From contig NZ_CP042582.1 in NCBI RefSeq assembly GCF_008728835.1, positions 1,240,001 through 1,304,000 on the forward strand: DNA of 64,000 nucleotides, read 5' to 3'. This document shows, one piece after another, positions 1 through 11,385 of the stretch (position 1 is the stretch's first letter; each line of letters starts with the position of its first letter). The stretch is from Hypericibacter adhaerens (lineage in GTDB: Bacteria; Pseudomonadota; Alphaproteobacteria; Dongiales; Dongiaceae). The notes beneath the pieces are model-generated. The model ran no database searches. It was not told where the DNA came from and was given only the letters and a program-made list of their open reading frames with translations. The position numbers and the translations under genes are program-made.

Positions 1-37
1 GCGATCGATTCTTGATCCTTCCGGCCCGAGGCCCCTC

Positions 38-1159
38 TTGCGCTATCTTCTCAATCTCCCGCTCCTGGCGGCGGTCTTCGGCATCGCCCTGTTCCTCTAT
101 CTGGCCGTGCTGTCGGAGCGGCCGAGCGGCGGCGATGCGCAGATGGGCCAGGCCCTCGCCCTCGTCTTCGCGGCCGTGATCTATACGCTCGGGCTGGCGA
201 TCGCTCTGCTGGGCAGCGTGTTCGCCGGCGGCTTCGACTGGATCCCTGTCGCGGACCGCGGCGGCCGGTTGGTCGTCGTGCTGCTGGGATTCGTTCTTCT
301 CGGCCTGCTCTGCTTTGCCTCCATCAGCATCGCCATGGAGACGACCGGCTCGGACCAGCGCTGGAGCCATGGCGTGGTGGTGGCGTCGCGCTGGGTCGCC
401 ATCGGCATGCCGACCATACTGGCCCTCTACGTGGCCTGGGCGATCAACGCGCCTGTGGAGCTGCGGTCGATCGTGGTGCTGCGTTACGGGCTCCTGGCCG
501 GTATCGCGATTTTCGGCGCGCTGGCGGGTTTCGTCACCCTCAAGGAGATCGCGCGCTCCAACCAGCAGGCGGCCGAGGCGGCGCTCGCGGCACAGCAGGA
601 GGAGGACGAGAAGATCCAGGAGACGCGCCGCGCCTTCGCGGCCCTGACCGACGCCGATCCGCTCGTCACCTGGGACATCTATGTCGGCTATTACAACATC
701 CCCGACGATATCCGCGAGACGGCGCTGCAACGCATCGCGGCCCGGCCGCATCTCGAGGCGGAGCTGACGGAGGCGCTGGCAAGCGACAATCATCTCTGGG
801 TCCAGGAGGCCCTGTCGCTCCTCGCGCGCCTGAATTTCGCGCCCTCGGCCGGTCTCGCCGATCCGGTCCGCGGCGCGATCGACCGCCTGACGGTGCAGCT
901 CGCCGAGGAGGCCAAGGCCGAGAACTATGACGGCGACCGCTATATCGACTATTACCGCGCGAGCCTGCTCAAGACCGTGCGCGAGGCCGCGGTCAAGATG
1001 GCGCAAGGGGCCGGCCTGGATCTCTCCGACCGGCTCGACCGGCTGCAGCAGGTGGTGATCGAGGGCTATCCGAAATCGGCGGCGGCCTCGAGCTTTCCGC
1101 GCGAGGTGGCCGCGTCGAAACAGGAGATCGCGGTGGCGCTGGCCGCGCGCGCCAACTGA
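38..1159 (+). CDS. Membrane protein of unknown function with soluble C-terminal half
   Basis: I do not recognise a named family. The 373-residue product has about five hydrophobic segments (roughly residues 5-26, 36-64, 77-99, 113-135 and 143-165). A charged, Ala/Glu/Gln-rich helical stretch follows (about 168-200), then a soluble alpha-helical C-terminal half. This architecture suggests an inner-membrane protein with a cytoplasmic helical domain; the function is unknown. The start used here is a TTG. The frame stays open to the window edge, so the true start may lie upstream of base 1. The gene converges on the minus-strand response regulator, with a gap of only 33 bases. Codon use matches the neighbours. 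Confidence 0.7.
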   Translation: MRYLLNLPLLAAVFGIALFLYLAVLSERPSGGDAQMGQALALVFAAVIYTLGLAIALLGSVFAGGFDWIPVADRGGRLVVVLLGFVLLGLLCFASISIAMETTGSDQRWSHGVVVASRWVAIGMPTILALYVAWAINAPVELRSIVVLRYGLLAGIAIFGALAGFVTLKEIARSNQQAAEAALAAQQEEDEKIQETRRAFAALTDADPLVTWDIYVGYYNIPDDIRETALQRIAARPHLEAELTEALASDNHLWVQEALSLLARLNFAPSAGLADPVRGAIDRLTVQLAEEAKAENYDGDRYIDYYRASLLKTVREAAVKMAQGAGLDLSDRLDRLQQVVIEGYPKSAAASSFPREVAASKQEIAVALAARAN

Positions 1160-1192
1160 GCGTCGGGATCCGAGGAACCGGAGACCGCGGTC

Positions 1193-1576
1193 TCAGCGCG
1201 CGTCGCCGAGCGCCGCCAGCATCTCCGCCAGCCGCACCGGCTTGCGCAGCGTCATCACCGTGCCGAGGCCTTTCGCCTCCGCCAGCGTGCGCGCGATCTT
1301 CGAATAGAGCGGGTTGAAGCCGCTGACGATGATGACCTTGACCGCGGCCTTGCGCTCGGCGAGCCAGTCCACGATCTCGGTGCCCTCGATGCCCGGCATC
1401 ACCATGTCGAGCACGAGGATGTCGGGCGAGAGCTCCTCGAACACGTTCTGGAACCGGTTCGAGTCCGTCAGCATGACGGCATTCAGGTTGAGCATCTCCG
1501 CGGCGCTCTTCACGAACTCCGCGAAGTCGGCATTGTCATCGACGACGAGAACCGTCTTCTGTGCCGCGGTCGACAT
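1193..1576 (-). CDS. Single-domain response regulator (CheY-like receiver)
   Basis: The 127-residue protein is a stand-alone receiver domain with no output domain. The acidic pair Asp13-Asp14 (VVDDN), the phospho-acceptor Asp57 (LVLDMVMPG), Ser85 (IIVSG) and Lys112 (LRKPV) are all in the expected places. It should be phosphorylated on Asp57 by a histidine kinase and act through protein contacts, as CheY or DivK do. The partner kinase is not in this window. A purine-rich GGGGAGG stretch precedes the ATG on the minus strand, and a TTGACA hexamer lies further upstream (complement of 1644-1649), with no clear -10. It stands alone and is not in an operon. The domain call is certain; the pathway is not. 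Confidence 0.9.
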   Translation of the reverse strand: MSTAAQKTVLVVDDNADFAEFVKSAAEMLNLNAVMLTDSNRFQNVFEELSPDILVLDMVMPGIEGTEIVDWLAERKAAVKVIIVSGFNPLYSKIARTLAEAKGLGTVMTLRKPVRLAEMLAALGDAR

Positions 1577-1983
1577 CTCGGGCCTGCCCTATCCTCCCCC
1601 CCAGCCAACCAATTCTATGATCAGGGCGGTTAACAACCATTGATGTCAAGCGTGAGCTCACCGAATGGCGATAGCGGTCAACCCTTTGGCGTTGCCGGGT
1701 TTTCCCTGAATGACTGACCAACGTCGTTCTCCGGCCCGGGCGATGCGCCGGAGCCGGTTCTCTTCGCGGCCTGACCGAGCCCGCTCCAGCCCATGAAAGC
1801 GCGCTTTGCGACAGGGGCGGCTTTGCGTTAAGAAGACCGCCTTTCCCGGACCGGGCGGGTTCCTGGTCGGCTCCGACGCGCCGGCGGCCGGAGCCTCGGC
1901 CTCGCCGTTTGGATCGGTCCCCTGATCCGGGACCGGCCGCGAACCCTGTCCCCCGCGCATAACGCCCAAGGAGCCTCAGGCCG
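1577..1983. other. Intergenic region between divergent response regulator and ettA
   Basis: There is no convincing gene here. A 103-residue minus-strand reading frame (1658-1969) is Pro/Gly/Arg-rich and resembles no protein I know, so I treat it as noise. The right end carries AAGGAG at 1968-1973, a good ribosome binding site for ettA. The left end carries the upstream region of the response regulator. No tRNA or clear terminator was seen. Confidence 0.5.
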
Positions 1984-3663
<1,680 letters not shown>

Positions 3664-3670
3664 GAGCGCC

Positions 3671-4303
3671 TCAGCCCGTTCCCAGCTGCGCCGCCTTCTT
3701 GCGCAGCGCGTCGATCAGGCCGGCGACCTTGCCGCCGCTGTTCTGGATCACCGAGGCGAACTCGGAGCGGTGGGTCTCGGACATGCTGATGCCCTCGATC
3801 TTCAGGTCGAGGATCTTGTAGCTGTCGCCGTCGTCGCGCATCAGCCAGTCGAGGCGCGCATTCTGCCCGTTGGGGCGCGCGATCAGGGTCTGGACGGTAT
3901 GCATGCCCTCGCCTTCGTCCCGCACATTGGCGACGGTGAAGGTCTCGCCGGCATACTGGCCGAAGCGCTGGGCATAGTTGCCGACCAGGAAATCCTCGAA
4001 CAGCTTCAGGTATTCCTGCTGCTCGTCGGGCGACGCGGCCTTCCAGTAGCGGCCGAGCACGGTCTTGCCGATGGCGGGCACGTCGAAATTGGCCACCAGC
4101 AGCTTGCGGAAGCGATCCGCCCGCTCGGTCTTGGTGATGTCGCTGCCGACGAGCTGCGCCAGCGCCTGGTCGCCGAGAGTGCGGATGAACTCCGACGGAT
4201 CGGCGGCCACGGCGGCGGCCGGGCCGACCAGTCCGGGCATGACGGCCAGCGCGGCCGCGATGAACGCGGCGCTGCCGGCCAGGAAAGCGCGGCGTCCGAT
4301 CAT
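3671..4303 (-). CDS. mlaC: Phospholipid-binding periplasmic protein MlaC
   Basis: This is an MlaC/Ttg2D-family protein (210 residues) that carries phospholipid through the periplasm between the outer-membrane MlaA complex and the inner-membrane MlaFEDB transporter. The start at 4303 gives MIGRRAFLAG followed by a hydrophobic Ala-rich segment, a Tat- or Sec-type signal with RR at residues 4-5. The longer open frame upstream is rejected because it would bury this signal and overlap mlaA. The mature part has the family pattern (LVANFDVPAIGKTVLGRYW, YAQRFGQYAGETF). mlaA ends four bases upstream, so the two are translated together. The mlaDEF genes are not in this window. Confidence 0.93.
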   Translation of the reverse strand: MIGRRAFLAGSAAFIAAALAVMPGLVGPAAAVAADPSEFIRTLGDQALAQLVGSDITKTERADRFRKLLVANFDVPAIGKTVLGRYWKAASPDEQQEYLKLFEDFLVGNYAQRFGQYAGETFTVANVRDEGEGMHTVQTLIARPNGQNARLDWLMRDDGDSYKILDLKIEGISMSETHRSEFASVIQNSGGKVAGLIDALRKKAAQLGTG

Positions 4304-4307
4304 GGGA

Positions 4308-5099
4308 TCACGGCGCCTCGGAGGTCTGAGGATCGCTGAGATAGTCGAGGACCGACACGGCATCGGGCGGCGCGCCATTGCGGATTTCATCGGTACGGTG
4401 CTGGCGGTAGAGGCTGCGCACCGTCGCGTAATAGTCAATGGCGCCCTGCTTGATCTCGTCAAGCGTCTTCAGGTTGCGCGCGCGCAGGTCCACGGCGTCA
4501 AGGCCCGCGCGGATATAGCCGAGATAGCCCAAATCGTAGGCAGGCAGGATCCAGGTCAGCGGATCCATCGCCATGTCGACGCCGCGGCCCACCGCATCAC
4601 GCGGATTTGAGGGCCCCAGGATCGGCAGGACGAGATAGGGGCCCTCGCCGGTGCCCCAGACGGCCAGGGTCTGGCCGAAATCCTCGTCGTGATAGATGAG
4701 GCCGAACTCGCTGGCGACGTCCCACAGGCCGGCGATGCCGAGCGTGCTGTTGATGAAGAAGCGCGCGATCGTGGTGCCGGCGCGGTCGAGATCGCCCTGA
4801 AACAGGTCGTTCCCCAGGATCACGGGGCTGCGCAGGTTGTTGAGCGCATCGCGCACGCGGTCCTGGGCGTAGTTCGGCAGCAGGATATAATACCAGCCGG
4901 CGAACGGCTTCAGGATCAGCTCGTCCATCGCGTTGTTGAGGTCGAAGAAATAGCGGTTCATCGGCTCGAGCGGATCGTTGCGCTCGTCATAGGCCGCTCT
5001 TTCGTCCGGGTCGGTGGGGACCTCGGCACATCCATAGGCCATCGCGAGCAGCGCAAACCCCGCCGCTGCCACCACTGACTTGAACCTGCCGCACCGCAT
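4308..5099 (-). CDS. mlaA: Outer-membrane phospholipid-removal lipoprotein MlaA (VacJ)
   Basis: MlaA/VacJ sits in the outer membrane and removes phospholipid from the outer leaflet, handing it to MlaC. The start at 5099 gives a lipoprotein signal ending in MAYGC, so Cys24 should be lipidated. A longer frame would put 34 unrelated residues before the signal and is rejected. Family motifs are clear: NDPLEPMNRYFFDLNNAMDE, then the NNLRSPV, INSTLGIAGLWDVASE and GEGPYLVLPILGPS blocks, and a C-terminal YATVRSLYRQ helix. The 263-residue length is normal. It is the first gene of a two-gene unit with mlaC. Confidence 0.95.
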   Translation of the reverse strand: MRCGRFKSVVAAAGFALLAMAYGCAEVPTDPDERAAYDERNDPLEPMNRYFFDLNNAMDELILKPFAGWYYILLPNYAQDRVRDALNNLRSPVILGNDLFQGDLDRAGTTIARFFINSTLGIAGLWDVASEFGLIYHDEDFGQTLAVWGTGEGPYLVLPILGPSNPRDAVGRGVDMAMDPLTWILPAYDLGYLGYIRAGLDAVDLRARNLKTLDEIKQGAIDYYATVRSLYRQHRTDEIRNGAPPDAVSVLDYLSDPQTSEAP

Positions 5100-5512
5100 C
5101 GACCGCCCGATCCCCTGATTATCCGAGCCTGTTCCCCTTGCGGATTCCGTCGACACAGGCGGCCGCAGAAAAACAGCGGCGCCGGAGCCGCCAGGCTCCA
5201 CGCACCGCCCCTTCCGCGGCTCGCGTCACGGTTGATCCCCCCACCAAGGTTGGCATTTGACCGTTAACGCAACCTGTATGAACGGCCGCCGCGAGGCCCC
5301 ACCCTCGATTCCGGCGGCCGCAAGTCACCCGAACCAGATCAAATCATCTATCGCGTTAACCATGTTATTCCAAGGTGCAATCGGCAGCGAGCCAGGCCCC
5401 CGGAGCGCCGATGACCGCCACCTGTGGCAGAAAAGCCTCAATCCTTACAGAGAGATAAGCCAGGGCGACCGGCGCGGCGGGTCCGGGAGGCCGCCGCCGG
5501 CCGCGACCGGTC
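5100..5512. other. Intergenic region upstream of mlaA
   Basis: No gene is supported in this 413-base stretch between the end of dppF and the start of mlaA, both on the minus strand. Two GTTAAC sites occur about 100 bases apart (near 5262 and 5355). A 7-base inverted repeat (GACCGGT at 5505-5511 with ACCGGTC at 5522-5528) overlaps the dppF stop codon. It lacks a T run on the minus strand, so it is a weak terminator candidate at best. The mlaA promoter must lie here, but I could not assign its hexamers. Confidence 0.4.
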
Positions 5513-6547
5513 TTACCGGGAACCGGTCGGCGTGGCGGGCGCTTCCCCGACCGATTCGGCATGGTGGCAGGCCACCAGCCGCCCATCGACCGGGCGGGAA
5601 TCGGGGCGTTCGCGGGCGCAGCGTTCCGTGGCGTAAGGGCAGCGGCGATGAAAAGCGCAGCCGGGCGGCGGGTTGAGGGGCGAGGGCAGCTCGCCCTTGA
5701 TCGCGGTGCGCAGCCGGCGATGAGCCGGATCGACCGCGGGCGTGCTGGCGAGGAGCGCCTGGGTGTAGGGGTGGCGCGGATGGCGGAAGATCACGTCGCG
5801 CGGTCCCTGTTCGACCGGGCGCCCCAGATACATGACCATGAGCTCGTCGGCGATGTGCTTCACCACGCCCAGGTCGTGGGAGATGAACAGGTAGGCGAGG
5901 TTGAACTCCGCCTGCAGGTCCATCATCAGGTTGAGGACCTGCGCCCGGATCGAGACGTCGAGGGCCGAGACCGGCTCGTCCGCGACCACGAGCTTCGGCC
6001 GCAGCATGAGGGCGCGCGCGATCGCGATGCGCTGGCGCTGGCCGCCCGAGAACATGTGCGGGTAGCGCTGATAGAACTCGGGCCGCAAGCCCACCTTCGC
6101 CATCATCTCCTGCGCCGCCTTGCGCCGCGCCTTGGCGTCCAGGCCGGTATTGATGAGGAGCGGTTCCTCGAGGATGGCACCGACCTGCTTGCGCGGGTTG
6201 AGCGAGGCGTAGGGATTCTGGAACACCATCTGCACGACCGGGCGCAGCCGCCTCAGGGTCTGCTTGTCCGCCTTCTCGACCGCCTGGCCGTCGATCAGGA
6301 GCCGGCCCGCGGTGGGCCGCTCGATCATGGTCACCATGCGGGCGAGGGTGGATTTCCCGCAGCCGGATTCGCCGACCACCGCCAATGTGCGGCCGGCGGC
6401 GACGGTGAAATTGGCGCCGACCACGGCCCGGAGCGTCCGCCCGCCGCGGAACATGCCGCCGCCGACGATATAGTCGCGGCCGAGATCGTGACCCTCGACC
6501 AGGGCGGATGCCGCGGAGGGCAGAGGGGTCGCGGTTGCGGCGCTCAC
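5513..6547 (-). CDS. dppF: Dipeptide ABC transporter ATP-binding protein DppF
   Basis: This is the second ATPase of the dipeptide importer (344 residues, cytoplasmic, bound to the permease pair). It shows Walker [10 protein letters not shown], signature [15 protein letters not shown] and Walker [15 protein letters not shown]. The C-terminal oligopeptide-transporter cysteine motif ([17 protein letters not shown]) is typical of Dpp/Opp ATPases, and in some members it binds an iron-sulfur cluster. It starts with GTG at 6547, overlapping the dppD stop by four bases (GTGA). It is the last gene of dppABCDF. Assignment as DppF rather than OppF rests on the DppA identity of the binding protein in the same operon. 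Confidence 0.93.
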   Translation of the reverse strand: MSAATATPLPSAASALVEGHDLGRDYIVGGGMFRGGRTLRAVVGANFTVAAGRTLAVVGESGCGKSTLARMVTMIERPTAGRLLIDGQAVEKADKQTLRRLRPVVQMVFQNPYASLNPRKQVGAILEEPLLINTGLDAKARRKAAQEMMAKVGLRPEFYQRYPHMFSGGQRQRIAIARALMLRPKLVVADEPVSALDVSIRAQVLNLMMDLQAEFNLAYLFISHDLGVVKHIADELMVMYLGRPVEQGPRDVIFRHPRHPYTQALLASTPAVDPAHRRLRTAIKGELPSPLNPPPGCAFHRRCPYATERCARERPDSRPVDGRLVACHHAESVGEAPATPTGSR

Positions 6548-7521
6548 GACACGGCTCCCTGGTTCAGCGGGAAGAAGCAGCGCTTGCGGCCCTCGGCCGG
6601 CGTGCCTTCGAGCCGCGGCTCCTCGCGGACGCAGCGTTCCTGGGCATAGCGGCAGCGTGGGTGGAACAGGCAGCCCTGCGGCCGGTCGTCGATGCCGGGC
6701 ACGACGCCGGGGATGGTGGCGAGCCGCGTCTTGGCGGCGCTGCGCTCGGGCAACGCATCGAGCAGGGCCGCAGTATAGGGATGATGCGGGTGCTGGAACA
6801 GGCTGTCGACCGCCTGCTCCTCCACCTGCTGGCCCGCATACATCACCATGACGCGCTGCGCGGTCTCGGCGACGACGCCCATATCGTGGGTGATCAGGAC
6901 CAGCGCCATGCCGCGCTGGCGCTGCAGCTCGATCAGCAGCTCCAGGATCTGCGCCTGGATGGTGACGTCGAGCGCCGTGGTCGGCTCGTCGGCGATCAGG
7001 AGCTTGGGATTGCAGGCGATCGCCATGGCGATCATCACCCGCTGGTTCATGCCGCCCGAGAGCTGGTGCGGAAAGGCGGAGATGCGAGTCTCGGGCGCCG
7101 GGATGCCGACCTGGCCCAGGAGCTCGATGGTGCGGCGCTGGCGTTCCGCGCGAGTGCCGCCTTCATGGAACTTCAGCGTCTCCGCGATCTGGAACCCCAC
7201 GGTGAAGCAGGGATTGAGGCTGGTGCCCGGCTCCTGGAACACCATCGCGATGTCCTTGCCGACGATGCGCCGGCGCTGGGCGCCCGTCAGGTTCAGGAGG
7301 CTGCGCCCGTCGAAATCGAGCCGGTCGGCCGTGACCTTCCCCGGATAGGCGATGAGGCCCATCAGCGCCAGCATCGACACGCTCTTGCCGGAGCCGGATT
7401 CGCCGACGATGCCCAGCACCTCGCGCGCATCGATCGTGATGTCGACCCCGTCCACGGCGCGGAACGGCCCGCGATGGGTCTGGAACTCGACCGCCAGGTT
7501 CCGGATCTCCACGAGCGCCAT
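6544..7521 (-). CDS. dppD: Dipeptide ABC transporter ATP-binding protein DppD
   Basis: This is the first ATPase of the importer (325 residues). Walker A is GESGSGKSV, the signature is [15 protein letters not shown], Walker B is [14 protein letters not shown], and the C-terminal cysteine motif is [15 protein letters not shown]. The start is the ATG at 7521 ([11 protein letters not shown]). The open frame runs far upstream through dppC and dppB out of frame, and that part is not real. dppC ends 11 bases upstream. DppD and DppF form a heterodimeric ATPase in this transporter class. Confidence 0.93.
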   Translation of the reverse strand: MALVEIRNLAVEFQTHRGPFRAVDGVDITIDAREVLGIVGESGSGKSVSMLALMGLIAYPGKVTADRLDFDGRSLLNLTGAQRRRIVGKDIAMVFQEPGTSLNPCFTVGFQIAETLKFHEGGTRAERQRRTIELLGQVGIPAPETRISAFPHQLSGGMNQRVMIAMAIACNPKLLIADEPTTALDVTIQAQILELLIELQRQRGMALVLITHDMGVVAETAQRVMVMYAGQQVEEQAVDSLFQHPHHPYTAALLDALPERSAAKTRLATIPGVVPGIDDRPQGCLFHPRCRYAQERCVREEPRLEGTPAEGRKRCFFPLNQGAVS

Positions 7522-7532
7522 CGCCGGGACTT

Positions 7533-8426
7533 TCAGCGCTTGAGCTTCGGGTCGAGCGCATCGCGCAACCCGTCGCCCATCAGGTTGAAGGCCAGCACGG
7601 TGATGAGGATCGCCAGGCCCGGGAAGGTGACGACCCAGGGCGCCCGCTGCAGGAACTTGAGCGCGTCCGCCAGCATCGTGCCCCATTCGGGGGTCGGTGC
7701 CTGGGCGCCCAGCCCCAGGAAGCCCAGCGCCGCCGCGTCGAGGATGGCGGTCGAGAAGCTCAAGGTGGCCTGGACGATCAGCGGCGCCAGGCAGTTGGGC
7801 AGCACGGTCGAGAGCATCAGCCTGAGCGTGCCGGCGCCGGCCACGCGCGAGGCGACCACATATTCCTTGCCGAGCTCGCTCAAGACCGCGGCGCGCGTGA
7901 GGCGGGCGTAATGCGGCACATAGGTGATCGAGACCGCGATCATGGCATTGGTCAGGCCGGGCCCCAGGATCGCGACGATCACGATCGAGAGCAGCAGGCT
8001 CGGCATGGCCAGCACGATGTCCATGAAGCGCATGAGCCCGATATCGGTCAGCCCCCGGAAGAAGCCGGCCAGCATGCCGAACGCGATGCCGAGCGCCAGC
8101 GACAGCGTCACCACGATGGTGCCGATGAAGAGCGAGAGGCGCGCGCCATAGACGATGCGCGAGTAGATGCAGCGCCCGACATCGTCGGTGCCGAGCGGGA
8201 AGGCCCAGGAGCCGCCCTCGGCCCAGACCGGCGGCTCGAGGAAATGATCGCGATACTGCTCGGCATAGGGATGGAGCGCCACGACGTCGGCGAAGATCGC
8301 GGCCAGGACGATGATCACGATGATGATGAGCCCCGCCATCGCGCCGCGGTTGGCGCGCATGGCGAGCCAGACCTCTTCGGCCGGGGTGATCGGCGGTGGG
8401 TTGGGCCGGGTCGGGCTTTCCGCCAT
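7533..8426 (-). CDS. dppC: Dipeptide ABC transporter permease DppC
   Basis: This inner-membrane permease has 297 residues and about six membrane helices. A cytoplasmic N-terminus ([12 protein letters not shown]) is followed by the first helix (about residues 32-50), then a periplasmic loop with [21 protein letters not shown], a block conserved in DppC/OppC proteins. The EAA-like coupling loop lies around the [22 protein letters not shown] segment. It pairs with DppB to form the channel. It is separated from dppB by only 9 bases and precedes dppD. Confidence 0.94.
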   Translation of the reverse strand: MAESPTRPNPPPITPAEEVWLAMRANRGAMAGLIIIVIIVLAAIFADVVALHPYAEQYRDHFLEPPVWAEGGSWAFPLGTDDVGRCIYSRIVYGARLSLFIGTIVVTLSLALGIAFGMLAGFFRGLTDIGLMRFMDIVLAMPSLLLSIVIVAILGPGLTNAMIAVSITYVPHYARLTRAAVLSELGKEYVVASRVAGAGTLRLMLSTVLPNCLAPLIVQATLSFSTAILDAAALGFLGLGAQAPTPEWGTMLADALKFLQRAPWVVTFPGLAILITVLAFNLMGDGLRDALDPKLKR

Positions 8427-8435
8427 CGCCTGCTC

Positions 8436-9446
8436 CTAGCGCCGGTGCCGGATGCGCGGATCGAGCAGCCCGTAGAGCAGATCGATCAGCAGGTTGACCG
8501 TCATCACCAGCGTGGCGATCAGGAGCACGCCGCCCTGGAGGGCCGGATAGTCGCGGCGGTTGATCGATTCCACCAGCCATTTGCCGATGCCGGGCCAGGA
8601 GAAGATCGTCTCGGTCAGGATGGCGCCGCCCATCAGCGTGCCGACCTGGAGCCCGATCACCGTGACCACGGGGATGAGCGCGTTGCGCAGGGCGTGGATC
8701 GAGATCACCCGCCAGCCGGGCAGGCCCTTGGCGCGCGCGGTGCGGATATAGTCCTCGCCCAGCACCTCGAGCATCGAGGAGCGCGTCATGCGCGCGATCA
8801 CGGCCAGCGGGATCGTGCCCAGCACGACGGTCGGCAGGATCAGGTGCGAGAGCGCCGAGCGGAAGGCGCCCTCCTGGTCCGAGAACAGCGAATCGACCGT
8901 CATCAGGCCGGTGACGGGATCGAAGAAATAGTCGAGAGCGATGCGGCCCGACACCGGCGTCCAATGCAGGTTGACGGAGAAGGTGAGGATCAGGAGCAGT
9001 CCCCACCAGAAGATCGGCATCGAATAGCCGGTGAGCGATGCGCCCATCACCACATGATCGAAGATGGAGCCTCGCCGCACCGCCGCCAGCACGCCGGCCG
9101 GGAGGCCCAGGATGGTGGCGAAGATCATGGCGCAGAAGGCGAGCTCGAAGGTCGCGGGGAAGAGGGTCAGGAACTCGTCCAGCACGGGACGGTGGGTGAC
9201 GAGCGAGAGGCCGAGATCGCCGCGCAAGACCTGGCCGGCATAGTCGAAGAACTGGGTCGAGAGGGGGCGGTCGAGGCCCATCTCGTGCAGCAGCTTGGCA
9301 TGGCGCACCGGATCGATGCCGCGTTCGCCGACGCGGACCTCGACCGGATCGCCGGGCACCAGATGGATCAGCAGGAACGCGAGGAACACGACCCCGAAGA
9401 AGGTCGGGATGACCAGGCTGACGCGCGTGAGGAGGAACCGGAGCAT
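8436..9446 (-). CDS. dppB: Dipeptide ABC transporter permease DppB
   Basis: This inner-membrane permease has 336 residues. The start [20 protein letters not shown] and the following block [20 protein letters not shown] are the hallmark N-terminus of DppB/OppB proteins. Further family blocks are [34 protein letters not shown] and the C-terminal [14 protein letters not shown]. It lies 109 bases downstream of dppA, from which it is separated by a hairpin, and is tightly linked to dppC. Its lower expected expression relative to dppA fits that spacing. Confidence 0.95.
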   Translation of the reverse strand: MLRFLLTRVSLVIPTFFGVVFLAFLLIHLVPGDPVEVRVGERGIDPVRHAKLLHEMGLDRPLSTQFFDYAGQVLRGDLGLSLVTHRPVLDEFLTLFPATFELAFCAMIFATILGLPAGVLAAVRRGSIFDHVVMGASLTGYSMPIFWWGLLLILTFSVNLHWTPVSGRIALDYFFDPVTGLMTVDSLFSDQEGAFRSALSHLILPTVVLGTIPLAVIARMTRSSMLEVLGEDYIRTARAKGLPGWRVISIHALRNALIPVVTVIGLQVGTLMGGAILTETIFSWPGIGKWLVESINRRDYPALQGGVLLIATLVMTVNLLIDLLYGLLDPRIRHRR

Positions 9447-9490
9447 CGGTCCTCAGCGCGCTCGGAAGGGTCGGTTCATGGCCAGCGGAA

Positions 9491-9540
9491 CAAGCGACAA
9501 AAGCAATCGGCCGGCGGAACCTTGTGGGCTCCGCCGGCCG
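9491..9540 (-). terminator. Hairpin between dppA and dppB (partial terminator or mRNA stabiliser)
   Basis: There is a perfect 11-base inverted repeat, CGGCCGGCGGA at 9508-9518 and TCCGCCGGCCG at 9530-9540, with an 11-base loop. Read on the minus strand it follows the dppA stop and is followed by ATTGCTTTTGTCGC. The T stretch is short and interrupted. It is probably leaky, which would lower permease and ATPase expression relative to the binding protein. Confidence 0.65.
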
Positions 9541-9555
9541 GGTCTCTCCCTGGTC

Positions 9556-11154
9556 CTACTCCTGGATATCCACGCCTTCGAAGATGTGGGTGCCCAGCGG
9601 GTGGACCTTGTAGCCGACGACCTTCTTGCTCATCGGCATATAGACGACCGAGTGGGCGATCGGGATCCACGGCGCGTCGTCGTGGAAGATCACCTGAGCC
9701 TTCTCGTAGAGCTCGGTGCGCTTGGCGACGTCGGAGGTCTTCTTGGCCTCGTCGATCAGGGCCGAGAAGTCCTTGTTGCACCATTTGGACAGGTTCTGGC
9801 CGCCCTCGCGGGCCGACTGGCAGGACAGCAGCACGCCCATGAAGTTGTCCGGGTCGCCGTTGTCGCCGGTCCAGCCGAGCTGGCCCATCTGGTGCTCGCC
9901 CGCCTGCAGGCGCTTGCGGTACTCGCCCCACTCGTAGCTCTTGAGCTCCGCCGTGATGCCGAGCTTCGCCAGGTCGGCCTGGATCAGCTCCGCGATCTTC
10001 TTCGCGTCGGGGTTATAGGGACGTTGCACCGGCATGTACCAGAGATCGGTGGTGAAGCCGTTGGCATAGCCGGCCTCGGCCAGCAGCGCCTTCGCCTTCG
10101 CCGGGTCGTATGGGTAGGGCTTGATGTCCTTGTCGTAGGACCAGATGGTCGGCGGGATCGGGTTGACCGCCGGCTTGCCCGCGCCCTGGAACACCGCCTT
10201 GATGATCGCGTCCTTGTCGATCGCCATGTTCATGGCCTGGCGGACGCGCACATCGTCGAACGGCTTCTTCGTCACGTTCATCGAGACGTAGCCGACATTG
10301 AGGCCTTCCTGCTGCTCGACCTTCAGGTTCGGGTCAGCCTTCAGCTTCTCGATATCGGCCGGGTTCGGATAGGGCGCGATCTGGCATTCGCCGGCCTGCA
10401 GCTTGGCCATGCGCGCGGTCGCGTCGGGCGTGATGGCGAAGACCAGGTTGTCGATCTTCTGCTTGCCGCGGAAATAATCCGGGTTCGCCTTGTAGCGGAT
10501 CACCGCGTCCTTCTGATAGTCGACGAAGATGAAGGGACCGGTGCCGACCGGTACCTGGTCGACCTGCTCGGGCGTGCCCGCCTTCATCATCGCGTCCATA
10601 TATTCCTTCGAGAGGATGGCCGCGAAATCCATCGCCAGGTTGGCGATGAAGGGCGCATTGGGCTCGTTGAGCGTGAACTTGACCGTGTAGTCGTCGACCT
10701 TGTCGATCGACTTCAGCAGATCGGCCATGCCCATGTCGTTGAAGTAGTCGTAAGCGCCGCCCGACACGTTGTGATAGGGGTCGTCCGCCTTCCAGGGGCG
10801 GTTGAAGGTGGCGACGACGTCGTCGGCGTTGAAGTCGCGCGTCGGCGTGAAGCCCTTCACGCTGTGGAACTTCACGCCCTTGTGCAGGTGGAAGGTGTAG
10901 GTCAGGCCGTCGTCGGAGACGTCCCACTTGTCGGCCAGCGCCGGCATGATCTCGGTGGTGCCGGGCTTGAACTCGACCAGGCGGTTGTAGACGGGATAAG
11001 CGGCATCGAAGCTGGTGCCGGTGGTGTTGATTTGCGGATTGAAGTTCTCAGGGCTGCCTTCCGAGCAATAGACCAGGGTCTTTGCTTCGGCCGCGACAGT
11101 AAAGCCGGCGAAGATCGCCAGCGCCGCGACGGCTCCCAATAGTTGACGTTTCAT
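9556..11154 (-). CDS. dppA: Periplasmic dipeptide-binding protein DppA
   Basis: This family 5 solute-binding protein (532 residues) captures dipeptides in the periplasm for DppBCDF. A Sec signal peptide ends in VAAEA before KTLVYCSEGSPENFNPQ, which closely resembles the mature N-terminus of E. coli DppA from memory. Other blocks shared with DppA are PVGTGPFIF, PYPNPADIEKL, MPVQRPYNPDAKK and GWTGDNGDPDNF. The ribosome binding site GGGGAGG lies on the minus strand (complement of 11164-11170), ten bases before the ATG. It is the first gene of dppABCDF. Related proteins also bind haem or 5-aminolevulinate, so the ligand is inferred. Confidence 0.95.
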   Translation of the reverse strand: MKRQLLGAVAALAIFAGFTVAAEAKTLVYCSEGSPENFNPQINTTGTSFDAAYPVYNRLVEFKPGTTEIMPALADKWDVSDDGLTYTFHLHKGVKFHSVKGFTPTRDFNADDVVATFNRPWKADDPYHNVSGGAYDYFNDMGMADLLKSIDKVDDYTVKFTLNEPNAPFIANLAMDFAAILSKEYMDAMMKAGTPEQVDQVPVGTGPFIFVDYQKDAVIRYKANPDYFRGKQKIDNLVFAITPDATARMAKLQAGECQIAPYPNPADIEKLKADPNLKVEQQEGLNVGYVSMNVTKKPFDDVRVRQAMNMAIDKDAIIKAVFQGAGKPAVNPIPPTIWSYDKDIKPYPYDPAKAKALLAEAGYANGFTTDLWYMPVQRPYNPDAKKIAELIQADLAKLGITAELKSYEWGEYRKRLQAGEHQMGQLGWTGDNGDPDNFMGVLLSCQSAREGGQNLSKWCNKDFSALIDEAKKTSDVAKRTELYEKAQVIFHDDAPWIPIAHSVVYMPMSKKVVGYKVHPLGTHIFEGVDIQE

Positions 11155-11228
11155 AGAGAATGACCTCCCCGAAGTGATTGCGGCGGCCGCTCCGAAGCAC
11201 TGGTTCTCGGACGACCGCCTTGGCCGCG

Positions 11229-11258
11229 ACCCTAGGCGGGCCCAATCAGCCTTGTCAA
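11229..11258 (-). promoter_or_regulatory. Candidate promoter of dppABCDF
   Basis: On the minus strand a consensus -35 TTGACA (complement of 11253-11258) is followed after 18 bases by TAGGGT (complement of 11229-11234), a weak -10. It lies 75-104 bases before the dppA start codon. The -35 is exact but the -10 matches only three of six positions, so the call is tentative. Confidence 0.35.
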
Positions 11259-11385
11259 TGTACGAGGGCCCTTAACAGTGCGCCGCCACGGGCATCGAAG
11301 CGGCGCCAATCCGGCGTTTTCGAGCCCCTCGATGCAGCGCGGTAACGGCTTGACCGGCTTCGCTCTTTCGCTAAGGTGCCGCGCC

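Noticed and set aside
1658-1969. 103-codon minus-strand frame upstream of ettA
   Set aside because: It has low-complexity Pro/Gly/Arg composition, no binding site and no family resemblance. It overlaps the ettA leader.
5505-5528. Inverted repeat at the dppF stop as a terminator
   Set aside because: The stem has only seven pairs and no T tract follows on the minus strand.
7911-9842. 643-codon plus-strand frame opposite dppB and dppC
   Set aside because: Its translation is dominated by Asp, His, Arg and Gln with no domain, while the minus strand encodes clear permeases.
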